This document shows positions 24,705-33,927 of a stretch of 64,000 bases of DNA, one piece after another (the stretch's first letter is position 1; the number at the start of each line of letters is the position of its first letter). This DNA is from Anaerolineae bacterium (lineage in GTDB: Bacteria > Chloroflexota > Anaerolineae > 4572-78 > J111): positions 461,970-525,969 of the forward strand of contig JAJVIM010000004.1 in assembly GCA_022071955.1 (NCBI GenBank). The letters are read 5' to 3'. The notes below the pieces were generated by a model. That model made no database searches. It had not been told where the DNA came from and was given only the letters and a program-made list of their open reading frames with translations. Both the position numbers and the translations under genes were made by a program.

Positions 24705-26447
24705 TTATTTAAATGTTGTTGTCTCCAGCAGGCCGGTTTGCTGTGACAGCGCGCCGCCTTGCCAACCAAAAATAATGTTGACGCCCCACTGTTCGTCGTT
24801 TTGCCGGGGATAATCCTCCCGATAATGGCTGCCCCGGCTTTCCCGGCGCATAAGCGCCGCGCGAGTCATAAGTTCAGCCGTTAGCAGTGAATTTTCCACT
24901 TCGATGGCGCGGCGCAAAGCCTGGGGGCTGTTATTGACCGCAATTTGGGGAAGCCACTCGGTGGTTAGCTCCTGAACCCTGCCCAGCAAACTTGTTAGCC
25001 CGCGCTCGCTGCGGGTAACCATCAAAAGTTCCCCTGTAGCTGCTTGCAAGGCGGCTAAAACATCATCTGCATTTTTCTGGCCGTGGTTATAACTTTGCAG
25101 CCGAGCCAAAGGCAATTCCAAACACTCCGGCGTTAAGATTGGTAATCCAGCGTCGAGCGCATATTCTGCGGCAAACTTTCCGGCTCTGGCCCCAAAAACC
25201 TGGCCACCGGAAACCATACCACCGCCCAGCCGGTCGGCGCCGTGCGGCCCGGTTGCTACTTCTGCCGCGGCGTATAAGCCGGGCAGGGTAGTTGCGGCCT
25301 GCTCGTTTATGATAACGCCGCCATTAATGGCGTGGGCCGCGGGCCGCACCTGCAGAAGTCCCTCCGGCAACACTACCGGCTTGTTGGTATCCTCCGGCAT
25401 GTGTTGTGGCCGGGAAGGCTTGAACGCGCCCAGCTTCACTGCTGAAAAATCCAGATACAAAGCGTTTTGTTCTGTGCCACGCCCTTCTTTAATTTCGGTG
25501 GCAATGGCAATATCCAGCCATTTGGAAATATCACGGCTGGAAAAAGGAAAGTGCAGAGTGCGTTCAATCATCACCTGTTCTCCGGTTACGCCAGGCGGCA
25601 GGTGGGGGGTGAGCGCATCCTGGCCGTGCCTGTTCTTTAACTGCGGGAACAAAGCCCAGAAAATGCCGGGAGATTGCAGAGGAAACGGGAGCACCGGGTG
25701 TAACATGTACTGGGTGAATTCCATGTTGGTCAACCTGGCTCCGGCGCGCAGGGCCATCGCATAACCATCGCCGGTAGTATCTATCAAAGGGCGGTCCGGC
25801 TCCAGGGGGAACATTTGGCGCGCGCCACCCGCGCCCAAAACCACGGCTCCAGCCCGATAAGCCACAATTTGCCCATTTGAACCCAGAGCCAGCGCGCCCA
25901 CGCAGGTATTATCAATTACCAGCAGGTCGGTGATGAAGGTGTTTTCATGCACAGTGACGTCTCGCCGGCGAATTTGCTCGATCAGCACCTTAACCACATC
26001 GCCGGCGTGGCCATAACCGGAATTGGCAATGCCGTGCGCCCGGGGCCGGTTGCCAAAGCATGAGTAGCCGCTGTAGTGGCGCTTCTGGCCGGTTGGGTCG
26101 GGGATAAAGCGCATCCCCCAGCTTTCCAGTTCGGCGGAGCGTTCCCCAATTTCGTAGGCCAGGATGCGAGCCAGGCGCGGGTCTGCCATGCCCAGTCCAA
26201 CATCAAGGATGTTGTTGAGGTGGATATCGGGACTGTCGTCCTCTGAACAGTCATCGGCCATTTGCCAGGCGACGCTACCGTGATTGGTTCCCCAGTAGGC
26301 TACCGTGGCCCCGGACCGGCCTCGCTGCCCTTTGAGGACAACGGTGGTAGCGGCCCCGGCATCGCAAGCAGCCACCGCTACCCGCATGGCTGCGCCGCCG
26401 CCGCCAATTATCAAAACGTCGGTGTCAATAACTTTGTCAACCTTCAT
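24705..26447 (-). CDS. FAD-dependent oxidoreductase, fumarate reductase/SDH flavoprotein-like
   Basis: 580 residues. Dinucleotide-binding motif LIIGGGGAAMRVAVAA near the N-terminus, GRSGATVAYWGTNHG, SGYGHAGDVVKVLIEQI, VVLGAGGARQMFPL, AHAINGGVIIN and LYAAAEVATGPHGADRLGG are standard for the FAD-binding-2 family (SdhA, FrdA, AprA, L-aspartate oxidase). No SdhB/C partner is encoded nearby, so it is a free-standing reductase or dehydrogenase, perhaps acting on an enoyl or 2-ene acid of the pathway. Gaps of 83 and 89 bp flank it, larger than elsewhere in the operon. Confidence 0.85.
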   Translation of the reverse strand: MKVDKVIDTDVLIIGGGGAAMRVAVAACDAGAATTVVLKGQRGRSGATVAYWGTNHGSVAWQMADDCSEDDSPDIHLNNILDVGLGMADPRLARILAYEIGERSAELESWGMRFIPDPTGQKRHYSGYSCFGNRPRAHGIANSGYGHAGDVVKVLIEQIRRRDVTVHENTFITDLLVIDNTCVGALALGSNGQIVAYRAGAVVLGAGGARQMFPLEPDRPLIDTTGDGYAMALRAGARLTNMEFTQYMLHPVLPFPLQSPGIFWALFPQLKNRHGQDALTPHLPPGVTGEQVMIERTLHFPFSSRDISKWLDIAIATEIKEGRGTEQNALYLDFSAVKLGAFKPSRPQHMPEDTNKPVVLPEGLLQVRPAAHAINGGVIINEQAATTLPGLYAAAEVATGPHGADRLGGGMVSGGQVFGARAGKFAAEYALDAGLPILTPECLELPLARLQSYNHGQKNADDVLAALQAATGELLMVTRSERGLTSLLGRVQELTTEWLPQIAVNNSPQALRRAIEVENSLLTAELMTRAALMRRESRGSHYREDYPRQNDEQWGVNIIFGWQGGALSQQTGLLETTTFK

Positions 26448-26530
26448 TATTCAACTCATTTTCACGGCATTAAATGAACCGTTTATTCGTTGTTTGGCAG
26501 GCCAAAATCTATTCTGTGCTAAACACCGGG

Positions 26531-27730
26531 TTACCCAAGCACACCCTGCTCGGCCAGTTTAGCAATCTCCGGGGCGGAGTAGCCCAGTTCAAGCAAAACC
26601 TCCGTATTATGCGCCCCAAGATCGGCCGGCGGCAGGTGATGGCAGGTTGGCGTGCTGTGCAGCCGCACCGGTGTGCCCAGCAGTCGCAGCTCTCCCAGCC
26701 GGGGATGTTCCATTTCTACAATCATTCGGTTCGCCTGTATCTGGGGGTCGTGCGATGCTTCTTCAAACGTCATTATTTCCCCGCACAGTACGCCTTGAGG
26801 TTCCAAAATGGCAACCCATTCTTTGGTTGTTTTTTTCAAAAACTGCTCAGCCAGAATAGCGTTTAACTCGTTTTTGCGGGTTATTTGATCTTCCTGGCTG
26901 GCGAAGCGGGGGTCTTTTGAAAGATCGCTCAACCCCATTGCCACCGAAATATCCCGCAAGGCATTATCCGAGAAAACCGGTGATAGTTCGATCAGGCCAT
27001 CTTTGGTTTTAAAGGCCTTGTCAATAGCCGCTTCGGTAGCGCCCACACCACTCCCGTCCTGGATACGTTCCTTGTTCAGAACGGCTACCGAATCCCAGAT
27101 GTTGGCGTGGAAAGCAACGCTGAACAGGTCGGTAGTGACCAATTGCCCGTACCCGGTTCGCTCCCGGTTAACCAGCGCCGCCAGAATGCCCACGGTCAGC
27201 ATCAGCCCGGCCGGATAATCAACGGACATGCCTACCGGAATCGGCGGTTTATCCGGGATCACCTGCTGAAACCAGCCAGCGGCGGCGCGGGCCAGCATAT
27301 CGTGGCCGGGCCGGCCCCGCTCAACGTAAGGCCCATCATCGCCCCAGCCGCTTGAGTAAGCATAAATGAGGCGAGGGTGGGTTTGTTTCAGTTCTTCGTA
27401 ACCCAGACCCAATTTCTCCATTACGCCAGGGCGAAAGTTATGCACTAAAACATCGGCGCTCTCCACCAGTTGCAACACCAGTTTCCTGCCCGCCTCGGTT
27501 TTCATATTGAGGGTGATGCTGCGCTTGTTCCGGTTGAGGGCGGCGTAGGGCGCGCTCATCCCATCGATGAAAGGCCCCCAGTTTCTGCTCCAGTCGCCCA
27601 GGCCGGGGCGCTCAATTTTGATCACATCGGCCCCAAAATCGGCCAGCAGTTGCGTGCCCACCGGCCCCTGCCACACATGGCTGAAATCAATAACCCGAAT
27701 ACCCGCCAGCGCGGTGTTGTTGGCTGTCAT
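26531..27730 (-). CDS. CaiB/BaiF-family CoA transferase (class III)
   Basis: 399 residues. Typical start LAGIRVIDFSHVWQGP, GADVIKIERP, NRNKRSITLNM, VHNFRPGVMEKLGL, and the catalytic aspartate in GRPGHDMLARA (Asp144). Class III transferases move CoA between carboxylic acids. AAAGGAAAG precedes ATG 27730, within the end of the hydratase gene 2 bp away, so the two are tightly coupled. In this operon it may activate the acid produced by the aldehyde oxidoreductase. Confidence 0.92.
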   Translation of the reverse strand: MTANNTALAGIRVIDFSHVWQGPVGTQLLADFGADVIKIERPGLGDWSRNWGPFIDGMSAPYAALNRNKRSITLNMKTEAGRKLVLQLVESADVLVHNFRPGVMEKLGLGYEELKQTHPRLIYAYSSGWGDDGPYVERGRPGHDMLARAAAGWFQQVIPDKPPIPVGMSVDYPAGLMLTVGILAALVNRERTGYGQLVTTDLFSVAFHANIWDSVAVLNKERIQDGSGVGATEAAIDKAFKTKDGLIELSPVFSDNALRDISVAMGLSDLSKDPRFASQEDQITRKNELNAILAEQFLKKTTKEWVAILEPQGVLCGEIMTFEEASHDPQIQANRMIVEMEHPRLGELRLLGTPVRLHSTPTCHHLPPADLGAHNTEVLLELGYSAPEIAKLAEQGVLG

Positions 27731-27732
27731 CT

Positions 27733-28506
27733 TTACTTTCCTTTCCAGACCGGTTTCCGTTTTTCAGCAAAGGCTTTAGGGCCTTCCAGATAATCCGCCG
27801 AGGCCCGCAACCGGCGCACCGCGTCCAGACCTTCAATAGAGGCTGTTGCCGTTGCAAGCGGCAGATCGCCTGTGTCTGTAACTACTTGCTTGGCCGCCTG
27901 AACAGCTAGCGGCGCGCACTCCAAAATTTCCTGCGCCCAGCGCTCGGCGGTTGCCATCAGTTCGCTGGATGGGGTTACTTCATTGACCAGGCCCATGTGT
28001 TGGGCTGCCTGAGCCGAGATAAATTTACCGGTAAGGAGCAGGCCCAGCGCCTGGTGGTATGGAATGCGCCGCGATAGTTTGACAGCGCCGCCGCCATCTG
28101 CCAGTAACCCCCGCCGGGCTTCCGGCAACCCAAATTGGGCATGCTCGGCGGCAATGATGATGTCACAGCGAAGGGCCATCTCCAGCCCGCCACCCACCGC
28201 GTAGCCATTTATGGCGGCAATAATTGGTTTTTGGCATTGTTCCATCAGCATATGGCTGTGCTCTCCGGTATTTTCTGTGTCCGCCCTGGCCACGCGATAC
28301 TTCAGGTCCGCGCCGGCGCAAAAGGCGCGCTCGCCTGCGCCGGTAAATATGGCCACCCACAGGTCGTCGTCGGCTATGTAATCGGCCCAGGCATCGTTCA
28401 ACTCGGCGATGGTGGGCGGGTGCAGGGCATTCATCACCTGGGGGCGGTTGAGGGTTATGTAAGCAATGCGTCCCTTTTTTTGGTAGAGAATGTGTTGATA
28501 GTTCAT
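27733..28506 (-). CDS. Enoyl-CoA hydratase/isomerase family protein
   Basis: 257 residues, crotonase fold. Oxyanion-hole segments GERAFCAGADLK and GGGLEMALRCDIIIAAEHA, catalytic-region FGLPEARRGLLADGGG. The Glu seen in hydratases at FGLPE is present. Acts on a CoA thioester, consistent with the CoA transferase encoded 2 bp downstream. Chain specificity cannot be told. Confidence 0.9.
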   Translation of the reverse strand: MNYQHILYQKKGRIAYITLNRPQVMNALHPPTIAELNDAWADYIADDDLWVAIFTGAGERAFCAGADLKYRVARADTENTGEHSHMLMEQCQKPIIAAINGYAVGGGLEMALRCDIIIAAEHAQFGLPEARRGLLADGGGAVKLSRRIPYHQALGLLLTGKFISAQAAQHMGLVNEVTPSSELMATAERWAQEILECAPLAVQAAKQVVTDTGDLPLATATASIEGLDAVRRLRASADYLEGPKAFAEKRKPVWKGK

Positions 28507-28526
28507 AATTGTTTGCTATGGCTCCT

Positions 28527-30434
28527 TCAAGCCTTTAAATTTACTTCTGCCAGCAGTTCGCTCAAACCCAGCGCATTGAGCCGTTCCGGCAACGGGTATC
28601 CTGTTTCCCGATCCCAGCCCATTAGCTCGTAATAGCGGCGCAGGGCCCATTCAAACTTCTCCGGTGAAAGCGCTTCGCCGGCAATTGGCCCGGTTTCAAA
28701 GGCTTTCATCAGGCGACGGGGCACTTTATCATCGGCCTGTGTAAAACCTTCACGATAGTTAAACAACCGGCCCAGAGTATTGGCCCGCTCCCCCACGGCC
28801 AGCACATCGGCAATACTGTATTCCAGGCCGGTAGCGCCACTTAACGCCTCGGCCATATGCTCATAGAAATAAGGGTGGAAGTAACACATAACCCCGCAAT
28901 CCAGAAAGTGGTGCCAGTTGATTTCATGGTAAACCAACTGCAATTTCTTTTCGCTCAGATCGTGGCGGGCCAGCGGCTCAACCTTGTAGATGGCGTTAAC
29001 CCGGTTGATGTTATCGCCCGGCCCGGCGTAATCGCTGTCCTGAACGCTGGTAATATGATCACCGCCGGAGGGCGATGTGGCGTAGCCAATCAGCAAGCTG
29101 GGTTTAAAGCGCGGCTCGTGCATGGCAACTTCCAGCCCCCGGGTATGCATGGCATACGCTTCGGCTCCATTGCCAAGCTCTGCTGCCAGTTTGGCCGAGC
29201 CGTTGGCCATCCGGTTGCCAAACCCCTGGCGGCGGGCAATAAGTTCAACGCCGGCTAACATTGCCTCGGGGTCGCCCCATTGGGGCAAGTACCCCCCGGT
29301 GTCGGTGGCTGTAAGCAACCCGCGCTGCACGCATTCCATAACAAAGGCAATCGTTCCGCCGGTAGAGATGGTATCCAGCCCGTAAGCGGCGCAACGTTCG
29401 TTGGCCTTGGCTACCGCCAGCAGATTATCCACCCCGCAGTTAGAACCCAGCGCGGAGAGGGTCTCGTATTCTGGCCCGCCATAAACGGGATCAAGGGTGT
29501 AACGGCCGTCGGGGTCGTCATGTTCCACCACCTGTTTGCAGGAGATAGGGCAAACCATGCAGGTGTCTCGCTCTTTCAGAATGGTTTCATGCATCAGTTG
29601 GCCGCTGATTTTCTCCGGGGCGGTAAATTGCGGGTCTTGAAAGCCGCGGGTTGGCAGCGCGCCGATGGTATTTAAATGGATCACCCCGCCGGGGGTACCC
29701 GTTTCAATTGCCCAGCCGGCTTTTTCCCGGTAATTCTGCCCCAGCCATTTTGAGACTTCTGATACTCGTTTGCGGTCTGCCACCTCAAGTTTTCTTGTGC
29801 CCCGCACGGCCACCGCTTTAAGATTTTTGCTGCCCATTACCGCGCCTGTGCCGCCGCGGCCCGCGGCGCGGTTGATATCGTGCATAATCGAGGAAAAATA
29901 AACCATGCTTTCGCCGGCTACCCCAATTTGGGCCACCCTGATTTTGTCGTCGCCCAGTTCAGCCCGGATCAAAGGCTCAACCTCGCCCGTGTCTTTGCCC
30001 CACAAATGCGTCGCCGGGCGAATTTCGACTTGCTCATTTTCAATCCAGAGATAGACCGGTTGCCCGGCCCGGCCGTGAACCACCAACACATCGTAGCCGG
30101 TGCGCTTGAATTCATGGCCCCACCAGCCGCCAATTTCGCTGCTGGCCAGGCCGCCGGTTAAAGGCGATTTGGCGCCAACGGCGTGCCGGCCGCTGCCCGG
30201 CAGATTTGTGCCTTGCAAAATGCCGGGCGCAAAGATCAGCAGGTTCTCTGGTCCCAATGGGTTAGCCCCCGGCGGCAGGTCTCGCAATAGCAGGTAGGCC
30301 ACCAAGGCCCGCCCACCCACCAGCCGGTGATAAATTTCTTTAGCGGGCGTTTCAATCCATTTGTCGCCCGTGGTCAGATTCACATGCAAAATTTTGCCAT
30401 ATGTACCACCTAACGGTGGTGTTGTAGACATCAT
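28527..30434 (-). CDS. Aldehyde ferredoxin oxidoreductase (tungsten AOR family)
   Basis: 635 residues. Tungstopterin enzymes that oxidise aldehydes to acids with ferredoxin, or reverse. N-terminal domain with GRALVAYLLL, GSGRHAVGAKSPLTGG and SSEIGGWWGHEFKRTGYD; the [4Fe-4S] ligands are Cys292, Cys295, Cys299 (CMVCPISC) and a C-terminal Cys near residue 513. The tungstopterin-binding AGRGGTGAVMGSKNLKAVAV stretch is intact. A MoaD-like gene precedes it, as often seen for AOR. It points to anaerobic metabolism and gives low-potential electrons. Start ATG 30434 is followed at once by another ATG. Confidence 0.95.
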   Translation of the reverse strand: MMSTTPPLGGTYGKILHVNLTTGDKWIETPAKEIYHRLVGGRALVAYLLLRDLPPGANPLGPENLLIFAPGILQGTNLPGSGRHAVGAKSPLTGGLASSEIGGWWGHEFKRTGYDVLVVHGRAGQPVYLWIENEQVEIRPATHLWGKDTGEVEPLIRAELGDDKIRVAQIGVAGESMVYFSSIMHDINRAAGRGGTGAVMGSKNLKAVAVRGTRKLEVADRKRVSEVSKWLGQNYREKAGWAIETGTPGGVIHLNTIGALPTRGFQDPQFTAPEKISGQLMHETILKERDTCMVCPISCKQVVEHDDPDGRYTLDPVYGGPEYETLSALGSNCGVDNLLAVAKANERCAAYGLDTISTGGTIAFVMECVQRGLLTATDTGGYLPQWGDPEAMLAGVELIARRQGFGNRMANGSAKLAAELGNGAEAYAMHTRGLEVAMHEPRFKPSLLIGYATSPSGGDHITSVQDSDYAGPGDNINRVNAIYKVEPLARHDLSEKKLQLVYHEINWHHFLDCGVMCYFHPYFYEHMAEALSGATGLEYSIADVLAVGERANTLGRLFNYREGFTQADDKVPRRLMKAFETGPIAGEALSPEKFEWALRRYYELMGWDRETGYPLPERLNALGLSELLAEVNLKA

Positions 30435-30502
30435 TGGTTAATCCTCGCATCAATTAAGTGCATTATTTTTGCCATAGAGTTGGACTCTTGCTGATTTGTA
30501 AT

Positions 30503-30736
30503 TTATCTGCCGCCGCCAATGGTAGGGATCAGCGTGAGGGTATCGCCGGGTTGCAGCAGATACTCCCAGGCAACTACCCGGCCATTCACCACCGGGGTAA
30601 GAGGCAACCCTGAGTTCTCGCTCAGTTGCAGATTTTCTACCGCCTGGCGCGCCGTCTGTCCCGCCGCAACGGTGGTCTCGGTTCCCAGGCGTTGCTTTAG
30701 CCTGCCAAATCCGGTAACGGTTACACTATTTTCCAT
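30503..30736 (-). CDS. MoaD/ThiS-like ubiquitin-fold protein
   Basis: 77 residues. Beta-grasp sulfur carrier: VTVTGFGRLKQRLG, VNGRVVAWEYLLQPGDTLTLIPTIGGGR. Sulfur carriers end in Gly-Gly; here the chain ends GGGR, so one Arg would have to be trimmed, or the protein works without C-terminal activation. Gene pairs MoaD-like + AOR are common and are thought to serve the tungstopterin of that enzyme. 68 bp upstream of the AOR gene. Confidence 0.8.
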   Translation of the reverse strand: MENSVTVTGFGRLKQRLGTETTVAAGQTARQAVENLQLSENSGLPLTPVVNGRVVAWEYLLQPGDTLTLIPTIGGGR

Positions 30737-30785
30737 AGATAGGTTGGGTTAAATGGTCGCTTATCAAACCAGGGACCAAGCACAC

Positions 30786-31970
30786 CTAAAATTCCAGGGA
30801 TCGTTTCAGGATACGCCTGGCCCGTTCCTGGCCAATGGGAGTGGCAAATTGCGGTTCTCGGGCTGTCCAGTCTGCCAGCAGGGCATCAATATCTACCTTG
30901 GCCTGGCCGATGGCCTGGGAGAGGGTGGGGAAATTAATATCGGCTAAGAGCCGTTGAACCTCTCTGATCCCTGCTTCGGCCAGCGAGAGCTGGCTATACC
31001 CGTTGGCTGGCACGTCAAACGCTTTTGTGGCTAATAACGCCAACCGCTCAGTTTTGTAAGCCAGCAGCATTTCTAATGTGGCCACCAGCACACTGCCAAC
31101 GGCTACCCCGTGCGGCAAATGAAATGTGTCGGCCAGAACTTCATTAAGATGATGGGGATAACTGAGGCCGGCATTGGGAAAGGCCATTGTAGCCAGCGTT
31201 GCGGCCAGGCTCATATTTGTTCGGGCCGTTATATCCTGCCCGGAATATATGGCTTCTCTGAGATTGTGGGCGGTCAAATAGATTGAACGGAAGGCCAGGT
31301 CATCGGAGATGGGGTTGGGAGTGTAGGTCAGATAGCATTCCATCGCCTGGCATAGCGCATCGACACCGGTAATTGCAGTTAGTTTGGGGGGCATAGAGGC
31401 CGCCAGTTCCGGGTCAACAATAGCCACCTGCTGGGCAGACAAAAGTTCCCAGCCCGGGTAGGCCAGCCCCTTGCGACCCGTTAGGGTGTTGGTAACAATG
31501 GCATAGGGGTTAACCTCGGCCCCGGTGCCAGAAGTGGTAGGCACACAAATAGTGGGGACCATGCCGTTAACCGACCTGTTAGTGGGTGGGGTGTGTTCGC
31601 GGATACTTTCTGCACCGCTGGCAATCATAATCGCCACCGATTTACCGGTATCCATCCCGCTGCCCCCGCCAATACAGATCACGCTGTTGCAGTCTGCTTT
31701 TTTATAAGTGTTTGCGGCAGCGTCAACACTAACATCAGTTGGATCCGGTTCCACTCCGCTCCAACTGGTAGTCGCAATACCAGATTTTTGCAGCCCATTT
31801 TGAATCTGGGCAAAGTAGTCAGTTTCAATAAAAAACGGGTCCACCACCAACAGCACGCGCCTCATGCCAAGCCTTTGGGCGTACTGAGGGATTGTAGACC
31901 TAACGCCTCGCCCAAAAACAACATAAGGGGGCAGAAAGAAGTTGAATTGGTCTCCAGATTTTGCAAACAT
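30786..31970 (-). CDS. Iron-containing alcohol dehydrogenase
   Basis: 394 residues from ATG 31970, chosen for AAGGAGCTATTC upstream; an extension to 32012 would begin in the permease stop. Group III ADH: FFLPPYVVFGRG, the NAD motif CIGGGSGMDTGKSVA, VPTTSGTGAEVNPYAIV and the metal-binding YPHHLNEVLADTFHLPHG with histidines. It converts an alcohol (or sugar hydroxyl) to an aldehyde or ketone, which the AOR two genes on could oxidise further. Fourth gene of the operon. Confidence 0.93.
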   Translation of the reverse strand: MFAKSGDQFNFFLPPYVVFGRGVRSTIPQYAQRLGMRRVLLVVDPFFIETDYFAQIQNGLQKSGIATTSWSGVEPDPTDVSVDAAANTYKKADCNSVICIGGGSGMDTGKSVAIMIASGAESIREHTPPTNRSVNGMVPTICVPTTSGTGAEVNPYAIVTNTLTGRKGLAYPGWELLSAQQVAIVDPELAASMPPKLTAITGVDALCQAMECYLTYTPNPISDDLAFRSIYLTAHNLREAIYSGQDITARTNMSLAATLATMAFPNAGLSYPHHLNEVLADTFHLPHGVAVGSVLVATLEMLLAYKTERLALLATKAFDVPANGYSQLSLAEAGIREVQRLLADINFPTLSQAIGQAKVDIDALLADWTAREPQFATPIGQERARRILKRSLEF

Positions 31971-32014
31971 TGAATAGCTCCTTGAAAGCCGATAATCTTG
32001 AAATGCGATCACAA

Positions 32015-32875
32015 TTAGCCTTTTACCGAGCCGGAATAAAGGCCTTCAATCACTTGTTCCTGGAATACGAGAAAGACAATAAAGACCGGCAAAATACTTA
32101 GCAACACGCCTGCCGATAGTATGCCGTAGTCAATCAGCCGTTCTCCTTTTAGAATTGACAACGCAACCTGAACCGTGCGGTTCTGCTGGCTTACCAAAAC
32201 AAGAGCAAACAGATATTCATTCCAAAAGGTAAGAAAGTTTATAATGACCACCGTAACTATGCCGGGGCGTGCCAGCGGGAAAAGGATGTGGCGAAGAATT
32301 TGCAGCCGGCTGGCCCCGTCAATCTCCGCGCTTTCTTCAATTTCAATGGGCACGGTGCGCAGGTAGCTGGCCAACACCATTACCGACACCGTCATAGCGA
32401 CCGCCGGGTAAAATAGCACCAGCGAAAGCGGGTTATAAAGCAAGCCAAGTTGGGCCATAAGCACCACAATAGGCACCAGCATTGCAAAAGCGGGGATGAG
32501 AAATCCGGCGCTAAAATAACTTTCTCCCAATACAGTCAGAGGGGTGCGAATACGGGCAATCGCATAGGCAGCAGGAAAAGCCAGCAATATGGTTACAATC
32601 TCGGCGCCGGCTGTAACTCCAAAAGAAATGGCCATCGACCTGCTCAGGGAGGCCACATTTTCGGCCTTGATAAAATTCTCAAAATCAAATTTGGCGGGCA
32701 AAGCCAGGGGGGCGCCAAAGATTTGCTGGTTATCCTTAAAGGCTGATATAAAAACATAGTACAGGGGAATGATGATGATCAATGCGTATAAAATGGATAA
32801 AGTATATCCGGTTATGGTAAAAGCTGTTTTGCCATCGTACAGGCGTTCGCGGAGTCTTTGTGTGTTAATGCTCAT
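32015..32875 (-). CDS. Sugar ABC transporter permease, MalG type (CUT1)
   Basis: 286 residues, six membrane segments. The EAA loop that contacts the ATPase reads EIDGASRLQILRHILFPLARPG. Long N-terminal cytoplasmic lead (RLRERLYDGKTAF). Partner of the permease encoded 15 bp upstream and of the binding lipoprotein. No ATPase gene lies in the operon, so an MsmX-like shared ATPase encoded elsewhere is needed. Confidence 0.94.
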   Translation of the reverse strand: MSINTQRLRERLYDGKTAFTITGYTLSILYALIIIIPLYYVFISAFKDNQQIFGAPLALPAKFDFENFIKAENVASLSRSMAISFGVTAGAEIVTILLAFPAAYAIARIRTPLTVLGESYFSAGFLIPAFAMLVPIVVLMAQLGLLYNPLSLVLFYPAVAMTVSVMVLASYLRTVPIEIEESAEIDGASRLQILRHILFPLARPGIVTVVIINFLTFWNEYLFALVLVSQQNRTVQVALSILKGERLIDYGILSAGVLLSILPVFIVFLVFQEQVIEGLYSGSVKG

Positions 32876-32890
32876 AGATGCCTTTTCTCC

Positions 32891-33856
32891 TTATTTCTGC
32901 TGGTAATCCCGGCGCGTTGTTTGCCGGATAACCATAATGCCCAATGCGCCGATGAAAAAGATTACCACTCCTATGGCCTGGCTGTATCCCAACCGTTGAG
33001 TTTTAAACGCCTGCTCGTACAGGTAGTACCCCAACGTAAGCGAATAATCTCCGGGGCCGCCGGCAGTAAGCAGCAAAACCCTCTGCGACGCGCCAAGCAG
33101 AATCCACATTAAATGCAAGATGCAGGCCACGCCAAAGAAATCAAGAATAAGCGGAAAGCCGATGCGCCACATAATTGTCCATTGCCCGGCTCCATCTAAC
33201 CGGGCCGACTCGTAAAGGTCCATTGGAACACCGGCCAACGCGGCAGAAAACAGAACGGCGTAAAAGCCAATACCGCTGTAAAGGTCAATCAGGATGATGG
33301 CCGGCATAACGGTAGTTGGGTTGCCCAACCAGGGGCGCGTCCAGCTTTCTAACCCCACCCCGCTCAGAAAAGCGTTAAGAATACCTTCGGGCATGTACAC
33401 CCCAACAAACATCATGGCCAGCGCCGTTACCGAGATCATTGCCGGCAAGAAAAAAATGGTGCGCAATATGCGGTAACCAGTTCGTCGCAGGCTCAGAAAA
33501 AAGCCCAGCATGAAGGCTGGCAGCATCACCCCGGGCATAGAAATCATCAGGTGCATCCCCGTATTTACCAATGCCCGATGGAAATGCCGGTCACTGAACA
33601 GCCGCCAGTAATTTTCAAGCCCGATATACGTTTGCGGTTTGAGGATACCCTTCCATTCCACAAAACCCAGGTAGAACATATTGAGTAGCGGCCACAAGAG
33701 CATCAGTGAAAAAACGAAGACGGCGGGTGCAATGAACAGCAGAAAGGCTCGTCGATCTCGGGCCGCTTTGCGTTTGTAATAGTTTGGCCTGGCAGCCGCT
33801 TTTCCAATTGTGGTTTGAGCGGTTTTGGGTGTAGTAATATTGTTCATAAATCCCAT
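32891..33856 (-). CDS. Sugar ABC transporter permease, MalF/UgpA type (CUT1)
   Basis: 321 residues with a basic N-terminal tail (KRKAARDRRAF) and six membrane segments; EAA loop DLYESARLDGAGQWTIMWRI. ATG 33847, three codons later, is an alternative start with GGGA upstream. Together with the next permease it forms the channel of a carbohydrate importer. 71 bp after the binding-protein gene. Confidence 0.94.
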   Translation of the reverse strand: MGFMNNITTPKTAQTTIGKAAARPNYYKRKAARDRRAFLLFIAPAVFVFSLMLLWPLLNMFYLGFVEWKGILKPQTYIGLENYWRLFSDRHFHRALVNTGMHLMISMPGVMLPAFMLGFFLSLRRTGYRILRTIFFLPAMISVTALAMMFVGVYMPEGILNAFLSGVGLESWTRPWLGNPTTVMPAIILIDLYSGIGFYAVLFSAALAGVPMDLYESARLDGAGQWTIMWRIGFPLILDFFGVACILHLMWILLGASQRVLLLTAGGPGDYSLTLGYYLYEQAFKTQRLGYSQAIGVVIFFIGALGIMVIRQTTRRDYQQK

Positions 33857-33927
33857 CCACTTTGAACGTTTGGGGTCGGGTGGTTAGCCATAACCACCCG
33901 ACCCCGTTCTAATCAACTATGCCGGTA

